Of a DNA stretch of 64,000 bases, positions 44,378 to 53,498 are shown piece by piece. Under the pieces are notes generated by a model. It did not search any database and was not told the DNA's origin. It was given only the letters and a program-made list of their open reading frames with translations. This DNA comes from Cryobacterium sp. MP_M3. GTDB lineage: Bacteria > Actinomycetota > Actinomycetes > Actinomycetales > Microbacteriaceae. Each line of letters starts with the position of its first letter. Position 1 is the stretch's first letter. A program made the translations under genes and the position numbers. The stretch spans positions 1 to 64,000 of the forward strand of contig NZ_JADOVI010000013.1 of assembly GCF_015752155.1 (NCBI RefSeq). The letters are read 5' to 3'.

Positions 44378-44742
44378 TTCGATTCCTCTCTCATACCTCG
44401 TGCGTCCGCTTGATGGCACCCGCCAGGTGTCATGGCCGGATGCCCTCGCAACGGGTGGATTCGTGGGGCTGGATGTGGCGGGGTTCGGTCAGCGAGCAAG
44501 ATACACCCGATGCCGAAGATGCGGCCCGAAAAGCCGACCCCCCAATGGTCAGGGAGCGGCGGCGGCCCCGGGTCGGTTGCGAACGGGGCGATCGCGAAGA
44601 AGCCCAGGGTCACGAGCGGGAAGATGACGATCCAGGTGATCATCTTCCGCGATTCGAGAGCAGCCGTATGTCTCGCATCCCATCGGTTGTGCGGCCGGTT
44701 GATCACGAGACGGGGCTGAGCAATGGCGGATCGAGTATTCAC
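44374..44742 (-). pseudogene. Degenerate copy of the small membrane protein at 45.6-45.8 kb
   Basis: A 122-codon frame from a GTG. Residues 34-57 (KMITWIVIFPLVTLGFFAIA and on to PFATD) match the small membrane protein at 45579-45833 almost exactly. The second helix is replaced by an unrelated Pro/Gly-rich tail. DNA identity (44572-44643) stops sharply at both ends. The TGA overlaps the ATG of the bactofilin-like gene, so a coupled real gene cannot be excluded. The remainder of the 412-bp spacer up to the lipoprotein gene shows nothing further. Confidence 0.5.
44572..44643. repeat. 72-bp direct repeat, copy 1
   Basis: Matches 45696-45767 at 70 of 72 positions in the same orientation. It encodes the first membrane helix of the small membrane protein family and lies in the degenerate copy. 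The repeats flank the lipoprotein gene. Confidence 0.85.
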
Positions 44743-44789
44743 AGTACGATCGCGACCACATCAACGATGCTTATTCATAGGGGGATCCG

Positions 44790-45443
44790 ATGCGCACTAT
44801 GAAGCGCGCCAAGCTTGCCGCCTTAGCCGGGTCTATCGTCTTCGCGACCACCATCTCCGCATGCGCGAGCGATGAGGCATCGAGGCCACACTCGGCTCAA
44901 CAGAGCGTGGAACAATTTGCCGGAATCGTTTTCGACTACGACCCATTGGCCTCTCCGGCCGCACTCGCGGAGCAGAGCAGGCTCGTGGTGACGGGAACGA
45001 TTGATCGAGTCCAAGAAGGTCGAGTGGAGATCGTCCCAAAGAACGAGAACATACCGGGGATCTCTACCATCGTGCTCGTGCTGAGAGATCCGAAGGCGGT
45101 GGTGGGAAGCGTCGATGAACGCACCGATGGCTTGGTGTATGTCGAGTTGCCGAATCCCGGCGGGCACGACCCGGATGCGTACCAGGACGGCTTGCGCGAG
45201 GGTTCGAGTGTCGTCGCATATCTCGTTCCAGCATCCGACGGGGTACCCGTAGAGGGTGTGGATACCGCAATCGCCGATCCGAAGGCGGGGCGACCCGCTG
45301 GGCAGGCTCTTTACCTTCCCGCGGGACCACAAGCGCTGATCCTCCAGTACGAAAACGAGGCTGTCGTATGGCCCCTGATCGGGGAAGCGCGAGACGGCAG
45401 GCTTGAAGACACGTTGCCGGGCGGGAAACTCATCGCACCCTGA
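44790..45443 (+). CDS. Lipoprotein of unknown function
   Basis: A 217-aa protein with a lipoprotein signal (hydrophobic core AALAGSIVFATTISAC; the Cys at about 25 is the lipidation site). The mature part (VVTGTIDRVQEG, IVLVLRDPKAVVG, VYVELPNPGGHDPDAYQDGLREGSSVVAYLVPASDG) looks beta-rich. I do not recognise a family. AGGGGGATCC lies just upstream of the ATG. Base composition is visibly less GC-rich than the neighbours, and it lies between two repeat copies, both consistent with acquired DNA. Confidence 0.75.
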   Translation: MRTMKRAKLAALAGSIVFATTISACASDEASRPHSAQQSVEQFAGIVFDYDPLASPAALAEQSRLVVTGTIDRVQEGRVEIVPKNENIPGISTIVLVLRDPKAVVGSVDERTDGLVYVELPNPGGHDPDAYQDGLREGSSVVAYLVPASDGVPVEGVDTAIADPKAGRPAGQALYLPAGPQALILQYENEAVVWPLIGEARDGRLEDTLPGGKLIAP

Positions 45444-45578
45444 TGACTTCGGTTCCTCCCTGAGACAGCGCGTATGTTCGATGCATCCATCCCGCCTCGC
45501 ACGTGCACGTCTCCATCCACGCGCCTGGGACCAGCGGCAGGAAACACCGCCGCCAGTCACTGCGGTCCGCAGGCCGGT

Positions 45579-45833
45579 TCAGCGGCGGCGGCCCTGGAGC
45601 GCGCGGTAGGCGCGCATCAACTGGGGCACTACGAGGTAAACGGCGACCGGCACCACGACGATCGACAGCACGAACGCCCGGAGAACCGGGTTCCAGTCGG
45701 TTGCGAACGGGGCGATCGCGAAGAAGCCCAGGGTCACGAGCGGGAAGATGGCGATCCACGTGATCATCGCCCTGACGTGCACGGACGGGGGTACTGACGC
45801 GGCGTTGCTCTGGTTCGGCTGAGAAATGGACAT
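45579..45833 (-). CDS. Small two-helix membrane protein
   Basis: An 84-aa protein with two hydrophobic helices: MITWIAIFPLVTLGFFAIAPFA and VLRAFVLSIVVVPVAVYLVVPQLMRAY, with a basic C-terminus (RALQGRRR). The pattern resembles the membrane tails found in some antibiotic-biosynthesis-monooxygenase proteins, but no enzyme domain is present. AAAGGAAC precedes the ATG at 45833. It lies 62 bp downstream of the flavoprotein gene in the same direction, so it may belong to that transcript. Confidence 0.75.
   Translation of the reverse strand: MSISQPNQSNAASVPPSVHVRAMITWIAIFPLVTLGFFAIAPFATDWNPVLRAFVLSIVVVPVAVYLVVPQLMRAYRALQGRRR
45696..45767. repeat. 72-bp direct repeat, copy 2
   Basis: Partner of 44572-44643 (70 of 72 identical, same orientation), inside the intact small membrane protein gene. 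The two copies are 1.1 kb apart with the lipoprotein gene between. Confidence 0.85.
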
Positions 45834-45895
45834 GGTTGTTCCTTTCGTTGTACTGCAGTGGTTGTGAACTGAGGGTGGTCGTGAATCGAGCTCGG

Positions 45896-46840
45896 TCAGG
45901 CGGATTGCCGGCCGGCGGATGCGGCGGTGATGTCCTGCTGGAGCAGCCATCCGTTGATCGCGATGGCACTGGCGCTCCCGGCGCCGGCCGCGGTGATGAC
46001 CTGGGCGCTCGGCGTGACGACATTGCCCGCGGCCCAGACGCCGGGAACGCTGGTCTGGCCGGCCGCGTCGACGGCGACGAGCCCGGTGTGGGGGTCGACC
46101 TCGCAGCCCAGGGAGCGCAGGAGATCATCGGTGGGGCGGGGGACGGGCGCGATGAACACGGCCTCGCACTCAAGGGAGTGTCCGTCATCGAGGCTGATCG
46201 CGACGGGGCCGTCAATCTCCCCGCCGAGCCGGGACACCGTGCCGTCGACGACCCGGATGCCGAAGGCGGCGAGGTAGTGCCGCTCGGCCGGAGTCAGCTC
46301 CATGCCATTGGTCAGGAGGGTCACCCGACCGCTGTACCGGCGCAGAAGCCCGGCCTGCTTGAGTGACATCTCCCGGGCGGCCCCGCCGATCACGCCGATC
46401 GAACGGTCCCTCACCTCGTAGCCATGGCAGTACGGGCAGTGGTGCACCAGTGCACCCCATCGTTCGCGTACTCCGGGGATGCCGGGGAGCTCGTCTTTCA
46501 GCCCGGGCGCCACGAGCAGGGTCCGGGCGACCTCGACCGTGCCGCCGGCCAGGGTCACGTCGAATCCGCCGTCGTCGCGACGCTCGATTTCGCTCACCGT
46601 CGCGGGCTCGATCGCGGCGCCGGAGGCAGTCGCCTCGCGCCGCCCGACGGCCAGGAACTCCGCCGGCGACATGCCGTCCCGGGAGAGAAAGCCGTGCATG
46701 TGTGCCGCCGGTGCGTTGCGCGGTTCGCCGGCATCGAGCAGCAGAACGTTCGCGCGGGCCCTCGCCAGCACCAGTCCGGCGCTCAGGCCTGCGGCTCCCG
46801 CGCCGATGATTATCACGTCGTGGTGTGTCTTTTCGGTCAT
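45896..46840 (-). CDS. Thioredoxin-reductase-like FAD/NAD(P) oxidoreductase
   Basis: A 314-aa two-domain flavoprotein. FAD binding: DVIIIGAGAAGLSAGLVLARA. The redox-active CxxC lies in HHCPYCHGYEV. The NAD(P) region is IGVIGGAAREM, lacking a textbook GxGxxA/G. FAD contact near the C-terminus is GVWAAGNVV. It resembles the low-molecular-weight thioredoxin reductase-like proteins that are often paired with a regulator rather than with thioredoxin. It is divergent from an XRE-cupin regulator gene. Confidence 0.88.
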   Translation of the reverse strand: MTEKTHHDVIIIGAGAAGLSAGLVLARARANVLLLDAGEPRNAPAAHMHGFLSRDGMSPAEFLAVGRREATASGAAIEPATVSEIERRDDGGFDVTLAGGTVEVARTLLVAPGLKDELPGIPGVRERWGALVHHCPYCHGYEVRDRSIGVIGGAAREMSLKQAGLLRRYSGRVTLLTNGMELTPAERHYLAAFGIRVVDGTVSRLGGEIDGPVAISLDDGHSLECEAVFIAPVPRPTDDLLRSLGCEVDPHTGLVAVDAAGQTSVPGVWAAGNVVTPSAQVITAAGAGSASAIAINGWLLQQDITAASAGRQSA

Positions 46841-46930
46841 TGTCACCACCTCCGCAAGTAGAGTCCCACCGCCGGGGCACGGAGTGGAAGTTTTGTTGCC
46901 GAAACAGGGAGGAACTGATTCGATGGGCGC

Positions 46931-47524
46931 ATGAGCACTGCGCAACGCATCGAGACGGCGCTCGGTCAGATCGCGCCCAGGCTGCGCCGAATCCGCCAGA
47001 AGAAGGACCTGACCCTGGCCGAGTTGTCGAAGGCCACCGGGATCTCCACGAGCACCCTGTCCCGCCTCGAATCGGGGCAGCGGAAGCCCAGCCTCGAACT
47101 CCTGCTGCCCATCGTGGCCGCCCTCGGGGTGCCCTTCGACGAGATCGTCACCCCGCCGAGAATCGAAGACCCCCGGGTGCTCCAGAACTCCACCCGCACC
47201 GACGGGCGCACCCTCACCCCGCTGTCGGTGCACCAGGGCGAGCCGCAGGCGTTCAAGATGTCCATCCCCGCGACGGATCGCGACCCTGAGCCGCGAACGC
47301 ACTCCGGCTACGAGTGGATCTACGTGCTCTCCGGCCGGCTGCGGCTGGTCCTCGGGGAGCACGACATCATCATGGGAACCGGCGAGGCCGCGGAATTCGA
47401 CACCCGGAACCCGCACTGGTTCGGGTCCACCGGCGCGGGGCCCGTCGAGATCCTGAGCATGTTCGGCAAGCAGGGGGAGCGCATCCACGTGCGCGCCCGT
47501 CCCCCTGCCGAGGTTCGCCGGTAG
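46931..47524 (+). CDS. XRE-family regulator with C-terminal cupin
   Basis: A 197-aa protein. The helix-turn-helix lies at about residues 17-72 (RLRRIRQKKDLTLAELSKATGISTSTLSRLESGQRKPSLELLLPI). It is joined to a cupin_2 domain at about 105-190 (HSGYEWIYVLSGRLRLVLGEHDIIMGTGEAAEFDTRNPHWF). It is transcribed divergently from the flavoprotein gene with 90 bp between, the usual position for its regulator. The ligand sensed by the cupin is unknown. Confidence 0.9.
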   Translation: MSTAQRIETALGQIAPRLRRIRQKKDLTLAELSKATGISTSTLSRLESGQRKPSLELLLPIVAALGVPFDEIVTPPRIEDPRVLQNSTRTDGRTLTPLSVHQGEPQAFKMSIPATDRDPEPRTHSGYEWIYVLSGRLRLVLGEHDIIMGTGEAAEFDTRNPHWFGSTGAGPVEILSMFGKQGERIHVRARPPAEVRR

Positions 47525-47585
47525 CATGGTGGATTGACCACTGCGGAACGCACGAGCGTTTTGCATACGTTACGGAGAAATCCCC

Positions 47586-47999
47586 ATGACCACAGGAACA
47601 GTGTGGGTCCCGCCCAGCGCGCTCGCCTCGATGATCGAGGAACTCGCGCAACTGGCCGCGCACCCCCGTCCCGACGCCGTCACGGCCGGCCGGATCCGCG
47701 AGCTGCGCAAGACCCTTCGTCATTCTGAAGCCGAGATCAAGCCGGACGACGGGCTGGTCGAACCGGGAATGAGGGTCACCGCGATGCTCTCCGGCGACAC
47801 CCGGGCGACCGTGTTCCTGCTCGGGGAACGCGAACTCGCTTCCCTCGATCCCGGCGTGGACATCGACGTGTATTCCCCGTCGTCACCGGTGGGCCGGGCC
47901 ATCATCGGCTCTTTCGTCGGGGACACCGTCACGTACGCCACCCCCTCCAACCCGAGCGTCCGGATCGAGATCCTCGCCGCCGTCCCCTACACCGGCTAG
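47586..47999 (+). CDS. GreA/GreB C-terminal-domain protein (Rnk-like)
   Basis: A 137-aa protein. A short N-terminal helical region (LASMIEELAQLAAHP) is followed by the FKBP-like GreA C-terminal domain (VEPGMRVTAMLSGDTRATVFLLGERE, VYSPSSPVGRAIIGSFVGDTVTYATPSNPSVRIEIL). The long coiled-coil finger that carries the acidic tip in true GreA is missing. It therefore probably binds RNA polymerase without cleavage stimulation, as Rnk does. A GGAGA site precedes the ATG. Confidence 0.8.
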   Translation: MTTGTVWVPPSALASMIEELAQLAAHPRPDAVTAGRIRELRKTLRHSEAEIKPDDGLVEPGMRVTAMLSGDTRATVFLLGERELASLDPGVDIDVYSPSSPVGRAIIGSFVGDTVTYATPSNPSVRIEILAAVPYTG

Positions 48000-48009
48000 G
48001 CCCCCCGGG

Positions 48010-48026
48010 CGCCGGGCCTCCCGGCG
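48010..48026 (+). terminator. Hairpin downstream of the GreA-like gene
   Basis: CGCCGGG-CCT-CCCGGCG is a 7-bp GC stem, 11 bp after the stop, followed by a short T-containing stretch (TGTTGCT). The remaining 198 bp to the DMT transporter stop show no convincing gene. Confidence 0.5.
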
Positions 48027-48224
48027 TGTTGCTCCGCTGGTGCCGGGCGCGGCGCAATATGCTGCCTCTATCTGCGGCTCGCACGCGAGTCGTGGCACCC
48101 GTTCGGATTCTCCGTCACAAATCGGGTTTGTGGCCGACGACCCGGACGATGAGTTGCTGTGGGGCTGCCTCGGGTGGCCGCCCCACAGCGACATTCGCCC
48201 GGCCGCCACCGTCGCCGGCAGAGA

Positions 48225-49154
48225 TCAGGCGACGGCGAGCATCCCGGCGGCGGCCAGCGCGAGGGCGAGGCCGAGCCACTGCACAGGGGCGATGCGTTCG
48301 CGCAGCACCACGGCGGCGAGCAGGATGGTGCCGGCCGGGTACATCGCGGTCAGCACGCTCATCACGCTGAGGTCTCCTGCCCGCATGCCGAGGAGCAACA
48401 GGAAGTTGGCGATGACGTCGACCACACCGCAAGCCGCCGCCAGCCGGAGACCCACCAGCAGGGTCGGGCGTCGAAGCGGCGGTGCGGAAGAGAAGGCCGG
48501 GGCGCCCGCCGCCTGTGACCGGGCCGCCGCCGGCACAGCCGGCATCCGTCGCCGGCGCAGGCCGGCCAGGGCCAGCCCGCCGACCAGCACGAACATGATC
48601 GTGCCGTTCACAGCGCGGTTCAGCACCAGCGGGACCAGCCCGCTGTCGTCGGGGGTCAGGTCGATCATGACCATGAACGCGCCGATCATGGCGCCGGAGC
48701 CGAGCGCCATCAGCACCCCGACCGTGCTCGGCCGCACCGCGCCCTTCTCCGGGACGAAGCCGACCAGCACGACCGCCACCAGGGCCAGGCCCAGGGCCCA
48801 GTAGCCGATCGGGGCGAGCCGGTCGCCTCCGGCGAGCCCGGCCACCATCGGCACCACCGCGGAGACCACCGCGGTGAGCGGGGACAGGATGCTCATCGGC
48901 CCGATCGCGAGGCAGGCGTAGAGGAGGGAGATGGCGACGGCGCCGCTGACCCCGGACAGCGCTCCCCAGAACACGGCCTGCGGGGACCAGACGCCGCCCA
49001 CGAACGGCAGTGCGACGAGCAGGGCGGCCAGGCCGGATGCCGCGGCGACCGCGGTCACGAGCATGGAGCTCATCCGCTTCGCGGCCAGGCCGCCGAGGAA
49101 GTCGGCGCTGCCGAAGATGAGCGCCCCGATGAGGCCGAGTCCCGCTGTGAGCAT
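48225..49154 (-). CDS. DMT/EamA-family transporter
   Basis: A 309-aa protein with about ten hydrophobic helices in two EamA repeats. Each begins with a glycine-rich helix (GLIGALIFGSADFLGGLAAKR; GVLMALGSGAMIGAFMVMIDL). The C-terminal repeat ends LRERIAPVQWLGLALALAAAGMLAVA, typical for the family. A Pro/Ala-rich cytoplasmic loop (about 200-225) is unusually long. Substrate is unknown; DMT proteins export amino acids or metabolites. Confidence 0.88.
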   Translation of the reverse strand: MLTAGLGLIGALIFGSADFLGGLAAKRMSSMLVTAVAAASGLAALLVALPFVGGVWSPQAVFWGALSGVSGAVAISLLYACLAIGPMSILSPLTAVVSAVVPMVAGLAGGDRLAPIGYWALGLALVAVVLVGFVPEKGAVRPSTVGVLMALGSGAMIGAFMVMIDLTPDDSGLVPLVLNRAVNGTIMFVLVGGLALAGLRRRRMPAVPAAARSQAAGAPAFSSAPPLRRPTLLVGLRLAAACGVVDVIANFLLLLGMRAGDLSVMSVLTAMYPAGTILLAAVVLRERIAPVQWLGLALALAAAGMLAVA

Positions 49155-49269
49155 GAGAAGCCCAGCCTAGCCAGTGACGCGGAGCCGGCGCGGATGCCTG
49201 CCCGCCGCATCGACGACCCGCCGCCGGGCCGCCGGGTAGGGTGGGAGCGAACGAGGAGAGGGGGCGACG

Positions 49270-49938
49270 ATGACCACGCGCTGGGCACGGTTCGCCCGCG
49301 GCTGGATCGCCGCCCTGTTCTCGACCTTCGTCGCCGCTCTCTCCCACACCCTCGGCGGCGGGTCCGGCCCCGGCCTCGTGCCCGTGGCGCTGTCCCTCGC
49401 CTTCGCCGGCATCGTCTGCATCGGGCTGGCCGGCCGCACCCTCTCGGTCTGGCGGGTGAGCCTGTCCGTGGTCGCCAGCCAGCTGATCTTCCACGGCCTG
49501 TTCTCGCTCGGTGGCTCGGGCGGTGCACTGGCGACGCCCGCCGCCGCGCCGCACGCCCACTATCCGGTCGCCGTTCCGGTCGACTCGGCCTTGCTCGGCG
49601 CGGCCGGTTCCGGCCACCTCGGCTCCAGCGCGATGACGGGAGCGATGCCGGGAGCGATGGCCGGCGGCCCCGCCGACGGCGTCGCCATGTGGCTGGCCCA
49701 CCTCGCCGCCGCCGCGGTGACGATCCTCGCCCTCCGCTTCGGCGAACGCGCGTTCTGGGGTCTCCTCGAGAACGCGCGCCTGGTCATCCGTGCGCTCTTC
49801 GCGCAGCACGCTCTCACTCCGCCGCCGCGGTCGCCGCGCCGCACGGTGACCACCGCTCGGGTCTTCACGCCCCGCGACCTGAGCGTGCTCCTCTCGACCA
49901 TGCGGCATCGTGGCCCGCCGGTCTCTCTGCCTGCCTGA
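49270..49938 (+). CDS. Membrane protein of the YcnI-CopC copper locus
   Basis: A 222-aa protein with helices near 12-30, 36-52, 60-80 and 135-160. A loop (about 85-130) is rich in Ala, Gly, His and Met (APHAHYP, AMTGAMPGAMAGG), which could contact metal. I do not recognise a named family. It lies upstream of ycnI and copC in the same direction with 138 bp between, and such membrane proteins recur at this locus in actinobacteria. Confidence 0.7.
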   Translation: MTTRWARFARGWIAALFSTFVAALSHTLGGGSGPGLVPVALSLAFAGIVCIGLAGRTLSVWRVSLSVVASQLIFHGLFSLGGSGGALATPAAAPHAHYPVAVPVDSALLGAAGSGHLGSSAMTGAMPGAMAGGPADGVAMWLAHLAAAAVTILALRFGERAFWGLLENARLVIRALFAQHALTPPPRSPRRTVTTARVFTPRDLSVLLSTMRHRGPPVSLPA

Positions 49939-50076
49939 CGCTGCCCGCCTGACGCTCCCGCGTGTCGGCCCCGTGCGTCGGACCATGTCAGACCAGACCG
50001 ATTGCGCCACCGCGCCGAACCCTCTGCAGGCCTCTTCCTGCGTTCCCGCCGGTGCGCCCCACAGCAAGGACACCCC

Positions 50077-50784
50077 ATGAAGCTCCAGAAAACCGCCCTC
50101 GCCGCCTCGGCCCTCGCCGCCGGTACCCTCCTCGCCCTCGCCGCGCCGCTCGCGGCCAGCGCCCACATCGACATCGACCCGTCGTCCACCGCGGCCGGCT
50201 CCTACGCCGTGCTCAGCTTCGCGCTGCCGCACGGCTGCGACGGGTCGCCCACCACGAGCATCAGCATCAGCATCCCGGAGAGCATCGTCAGCGTCACCCC
50301 CACGGTCAACCCCGACTGGACCGTGGCGAAGACCGCGGTCGACCTGGCCAAACCGATCACCGACGAAGAGGGAAACACCATCAGCACCCGGATCGGCCAG
50401 GTCGTCTACACGGCCGTCACCCCGATGGAAGACGGACTGCGCACCACGTTCGACCTGAGCGTGCCGCTCCCGGCCGACGCGGCCGGGAAGACCCTCGAGT
50501 TCCCGGTGCTGCAGACCTGTGTCACCGGGTCGACGACCTGGGACCAGCACGCCGTGGAGGGCGAGGCCGAGCCGGAGCATCCGGCGCCGTCCATCGCGGT
50601 CACCGCCGCCGTCGCCGACGGTGAGCACGGCCACGCGGCCGGTGCCACGGATGCCGAAGAGACCTCGGCCGCGACCGCCGGAGACGACGTGCTCGCCCGG
50701 GTGCTCGGAGTCGGCGGCCTCGTCGTCGGGGCGATCGGCATCGTGCTGGCCGTGACCGGGCGACGCACCAAGCGGTCGGTCTAG
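50077..50784 (+). CDS. ycnI: YcnI-like copper-binding protein (DUF1775)
   Basis: A 235-aa protein. The signal peptide ends ...ASA before His, so the mature N-terminus is HIDIDPSS, the histidine used for Cu(II) binding in YcnI. The DUF1775 body has a FALPHGCDGSPT stretch, PDWTVA (a Trp near the copper in YcnI) and TFDLSVPLPADAAGKTLEFPV. A His-containing linker and a C-terminal membrane helix (about 207-228) with basic end anchor it. AGCAAGGA precedes the ATG. Together with CopC it probably handles copper outside the membrane. Confidence 0.9.
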   Translation: MKLQKTALAASALAAGTLLALAAPLAASAHIDIDPSSTAAGSYAVLSFALPHGCDGSPTTSISISIPESIVSVTPTVNPDWTVAKTAVDLAKPITDEEGNTISTRIGQVVYTAVTPMEDGLRTTFDLSVPLPADAAGKTLEFPVLQTCVTGSTTWDQHAVEGEAEPEHPAPSIAVTAAVADGEHGHAAGATDAEETSAATAGDDVLARVLGVGGLVVGAIGIVLAVTGRRTKRSV

Positions 50785-50793
50785 GCTCGATCC

Positions 50794-51486
50794 ATGCGAG
50801 GCAACAGGGTGACGCACGGTTCCGGGACCAGACGCTGGTCGATCAGGGCGCTCGGCGGCGCCGTCATCGTCGCGGCACTGGTCGGGTGGTCCGCCGCGCC
50901 CGCCTTCGCGCACAACTACCCGGTCGGCTCGTCGCCGGCCGAGGGCGCGGTCGTGACCGAGCAGCCGGGCACGTTCACCGTGACGACGAACGACCAGCTG
51001 CTCGACCTGCACGGCGAGGGCTCCGGGAACGCCATGGCGATCCGGGGCCCCGCCGGCGCGGCCACCCCGCTCTACTACGGCGACGGCTGCGTCACCCTGT
51101 TCGGTCCGAGCATCGAAACCAAGGCCCAGCTCGGCCAGCCGGGGGAGTACACCGTGATCTGGCAGGTCGTCTCCACCGACGGGCACGCCGTGTCGAAGGA
51201 GTACACCTTCAGCTGGCAGCCGGCCGCCGGCCAGAAACTGGCCGAGGGGTCGCCGACCCTGCCCAGCTGCGGCGGCACGGCGCAAACCGGCGCGGATGCC
51301 GCGGCATCCGCGCCTGCCGGCACCGGCCCCGGCCTCGGTGACCTGGCCTGGATCGGCGGTGCCCTCGGCGCCGTGGTCCTGGCCATCGGCGGCACCCTGC
51401 TCGTGGTCAACCGGCGAGGCCGGACGCCGGCCGCCGAGCCGGACGAGGAAGCGGAAGCGGAAGAGTCCGTCGGAGGTCGCAGGTAG
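50794..51486 (+). CDS. copC: CopC-domain copper-binding protein
   Basis: A 230-aa protein. The signal peptide ends AFA before HNYPVGSSPAEG, giving the N-terminal His of the Cu(II) site. Asp/His ligands are probably in VSTDGHAVS. The beta-sandwich spans about residues 40-150, followed by an Ala/Gly linker and a C-terminal membrane helix (about 183-206). It starts 9 nt after ycnI, so the two are cotranscribed. The CopD-type membrane partner is not fused and not adjacent. Confidence 0.9.
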   Translation: MRGNRVTHGSGTRRWSIRALGGAVIVAALVGWSAAPAFAHNYPVGSSPAEGAVVTEQPGTFTVTTNDQLLDLHGEGSGNAMAIRGPAGAATPLYYGDGCVTLFGPSIETKAQLGQPGEYTVIWQVVSTDGHAVSKEYTFSWQPAAGQKLAEGSPTLPSCGGTAQTGADAAASAPAGTGPGLGDLAWIGGALGAVVLAIGGTLLVVNRRGRTPAAEPDEEAEAEESVGGRR

Positions 51487-51495
51487 AGTTGCCGG

Positions 51496-53496
51496 GTGAG
51501 TTGGAACGCCGAAATACCGTGGGATCCTGACGAGTTCGAACCACCCGACGATTTCGATGCCCCACCCCCGCCGGAGGGCTACGCCGATGCCGCGTTCGCC
51601 GGGGCATCCGTTGCAGCCGGCCAGGCCTCCGGCGGGCGCCCGGCCGTAGCCGCGCCCCGGCGGGCCACGGCGAAGTTCGCCACCGCCGCCGAGGCCCTCA
51701 GCACGGTCTTCGGCTACGACTCGTTCCGCGGCGAACAGGCGCAGATCATCGACCAGGTCATCGCTGGCGGCGACGCGGTCGTGCTGATGCCCACCGGCGG
51801 AGGCAAGAGCCTCTGCTACCAGATCCCGTCGCTCGTGCGCGAGGGCACCGGCATCGTCATCTCGCCGCTGATCGCCCTGATGCAGGACCAGGTCGACGCC
51901 CTGACCGCGGTCGGCGTGCGGGCCGCGTTCCTCAACTCCAGCCAGGATTCCGCCGCCCGCGGCCAGGTCGAACGCGACTACCTCGCCGGCGAGCTCGACC
52001 TGCTCTACGTCGCCCCCGAGCGGCTCTCCTCCGAGGCCACCAAACGCTTCCTCGACCGCGGCACCATCGCGCTCTTCGCCATCGACGAGGCGCACTGCGT
52101 GTCGCAGTGGGGGCACGACTTCCGGCCCGATTACCTCGCCCTGTCCGAACTGGCCGACCGCTGGCCCGACGTGCCGCGGATCGCCCTCACGGCCACGGCG
52201 ACGGATGCCACCCACAAGGAACTCACCACCCGTCTTCAGCTGGGCCAGGCCCGCCACTTCGTCGCGAGCTTCGACCGGCCGAACATCCAGTACCGCATCG
52301 TCGGCAAGGCCGAACCGCGCAAGCAGCTGCTCGCCTTCATCCGCGCCGAGCACCAGGGCGACGCCGGGATCGTCTACGCGCTCAGCCGCAAGACCGTGGA
52401 GCAGACCGCCGAGTTCCTGCGCCAGAACGGCGTCAATGCGCTGCCGTACCACGCGGGCCTCGACCAGGGCCTCCGCGCCCGCACCCAGTCCCGCTTCCTC
52501 CGCGAAGACGGCGTCGTCATCGTCGCCACGATCGCGTTCGGCATGGGCATCGACAAGCCCGATGTGCGTTTCGTCGCCCACATCGACCTGCCCAAGTCGG
52601 TCGAGGGCTACTACCAGGAGACCGGCCGCGCCGGCCGCGACGGCCTGCCGTCGACCGGCTGGCTCGCCTACGGCCTGCAGGACGTCGTGCAGCAGCGCCG
52701 CATGATCGACGAATCGCCCGGCGACCTCGCGCACCGGCGCAAGCTGTCCGCGCACCTCGACGCCATGCTCGCGCTCTGCGAGACCGTGAGCTGCCGCCGG
52801 GTGAACCTGTTGCGCTACTTCGGCCAGCCGAGCGAACCCTGCGGCAACTGCGACACCTGTCTCGAGCCCCCCGTCGGCTGGGATGGCACCGTGGCGGCGC
52901 AGAAGCTTCTCTCCACCGTCGTGCGCCTGCTGCGCGAGCGCAACCAGCGCTTCGGCGCCGGCCAGCTGATCGACATCCTCCGCGGCAAGGTGACACCGCG
53001 CACCACCCAGCACGGCCACGACCAGCTGGCCACCTGGGGCATCGGCGCCGACCTCAGCGACCAGCAGTGGCGCGGGGTCGTGCGCCAGCTCCTGGCCCAG
53101 GGGCTCCTCGCCACCTCCGGCGAATACGGCACGCTCGTGCTCACGGATGCCGCCGCCGAGGTGCTCGCGGGGCGCCGCACCGTCGAACTGCGCACCGAAC
53201 CCGAACGGGCCGCCCGCCCGGCGGCCGGCGCGCGGAAGAGCGCGGCGAAGGCCGCCGCGGCCGACCTCAGCCCCGAGCAGGAAACCCTGTTCGAGGCGCT
53301 CCGCACCTGGCGCTCCGTGCAATCCAAGGAGCAGGGGGTGCCCGCGTACATCATCTTCGGAGATGCGACCCTGCTCGCCATCGCCGCGACCCGGCCGACC
53401 AGCCTGGCCGACCTCGACGGCATCTCCGGGGTCGGCGCCAAGAAGCTCGACTCCTACGGGGCGGCGATCCTCGAGGTCGTCACGGCCGGCGCCTGA
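51496..53496 (+). CDS. recQ: ATP-dependent DNA helicase RecQ
   Basis: A 666-aa protein from a GTG. About 60 acidic/Ala-Pro-rich residues precede the core. Helicase motifs: [77 protein letters not shown] and [10 protein letters not shown]. The zinc site ([23 protein letters not shown]), an RQC winged helix and a C-terminal HRDC domain (about 585-660) complete the classic bacterial form. It repairs and restarts recombination intermediates. Confidence 0.95.
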   Translation: MSWNAEIPWDPDEFEPPDDFDAPPPPEGYADAAFAGASVAAGQASGGRPAVAAPRRATAKFATAAEALSTVFGYDSFRGEQAQIIDQVIAGGDAVVLMPTGGGKSLCYQIPSLVREGTGIVISPLIALMQDQVDALTAVGVRAAFLNSSQDSAARGQVERDYLAGELDLLYVAPERLSSEATKRFLDRGTIALFAIDEAHCVSQWGHDFRPDYLALSELADRWPDVPRIALTATATDATHKELTTRLQLGQARHFVASFDRPNIQYRIVGKAEPRKQLLAFIRAEHQGDAGIVYALSRKTVEQTAEFLRQNGVNALPYHAGLDQGLRARTQSRFLREDGVVIVATIAFGMGIDKPDVRFVAHIDLPKSVEGYYQETGRAGRDGLPSTGWLAYGLQDVVQQRRMIDESPGDLAHRRKLSAHLDAMLALCETVSCRRVNLLRYFGQPSEPCGNCDTCLEPPVGWDGTVAAQKLLSTVVRLLRERNQRFGAGQLIDILRGKVTPRTTQHGHDQLATWGIGADLSDQQWRGVVRQLLAQGLLATSGEYGTLVLTDAAAEVLAGRRTVELRTEPERAARPAAGARKSAAKAAAADLSPEQETLFEALRTWRSVQSKEQGVPAYIIFGDATLLAIAATRPTSLADLDGISGVGAKKLDSYGAAILEVVTAGA

Positions 53497-53498
53497 CC

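Noticed and set aside
48026-48224. Small gene in the 198-bp spacer after the GreA-like gene
   Set aside because: A frame containing DDPDDELLWGCLGWPPHSD looks somewhat protein-like, but it runs on into the transporter antisense strand and has no ribosome site. A decayed gene is possible but unsupported.
48115-53322. A 1735-codon minus-strand open frame across ycnI, copC and recQ
   Set aside because: It lies opposite genes with clear motifs and its sequence shows no recognisable domain; it is the complement shadow of high-GC coding DNA.
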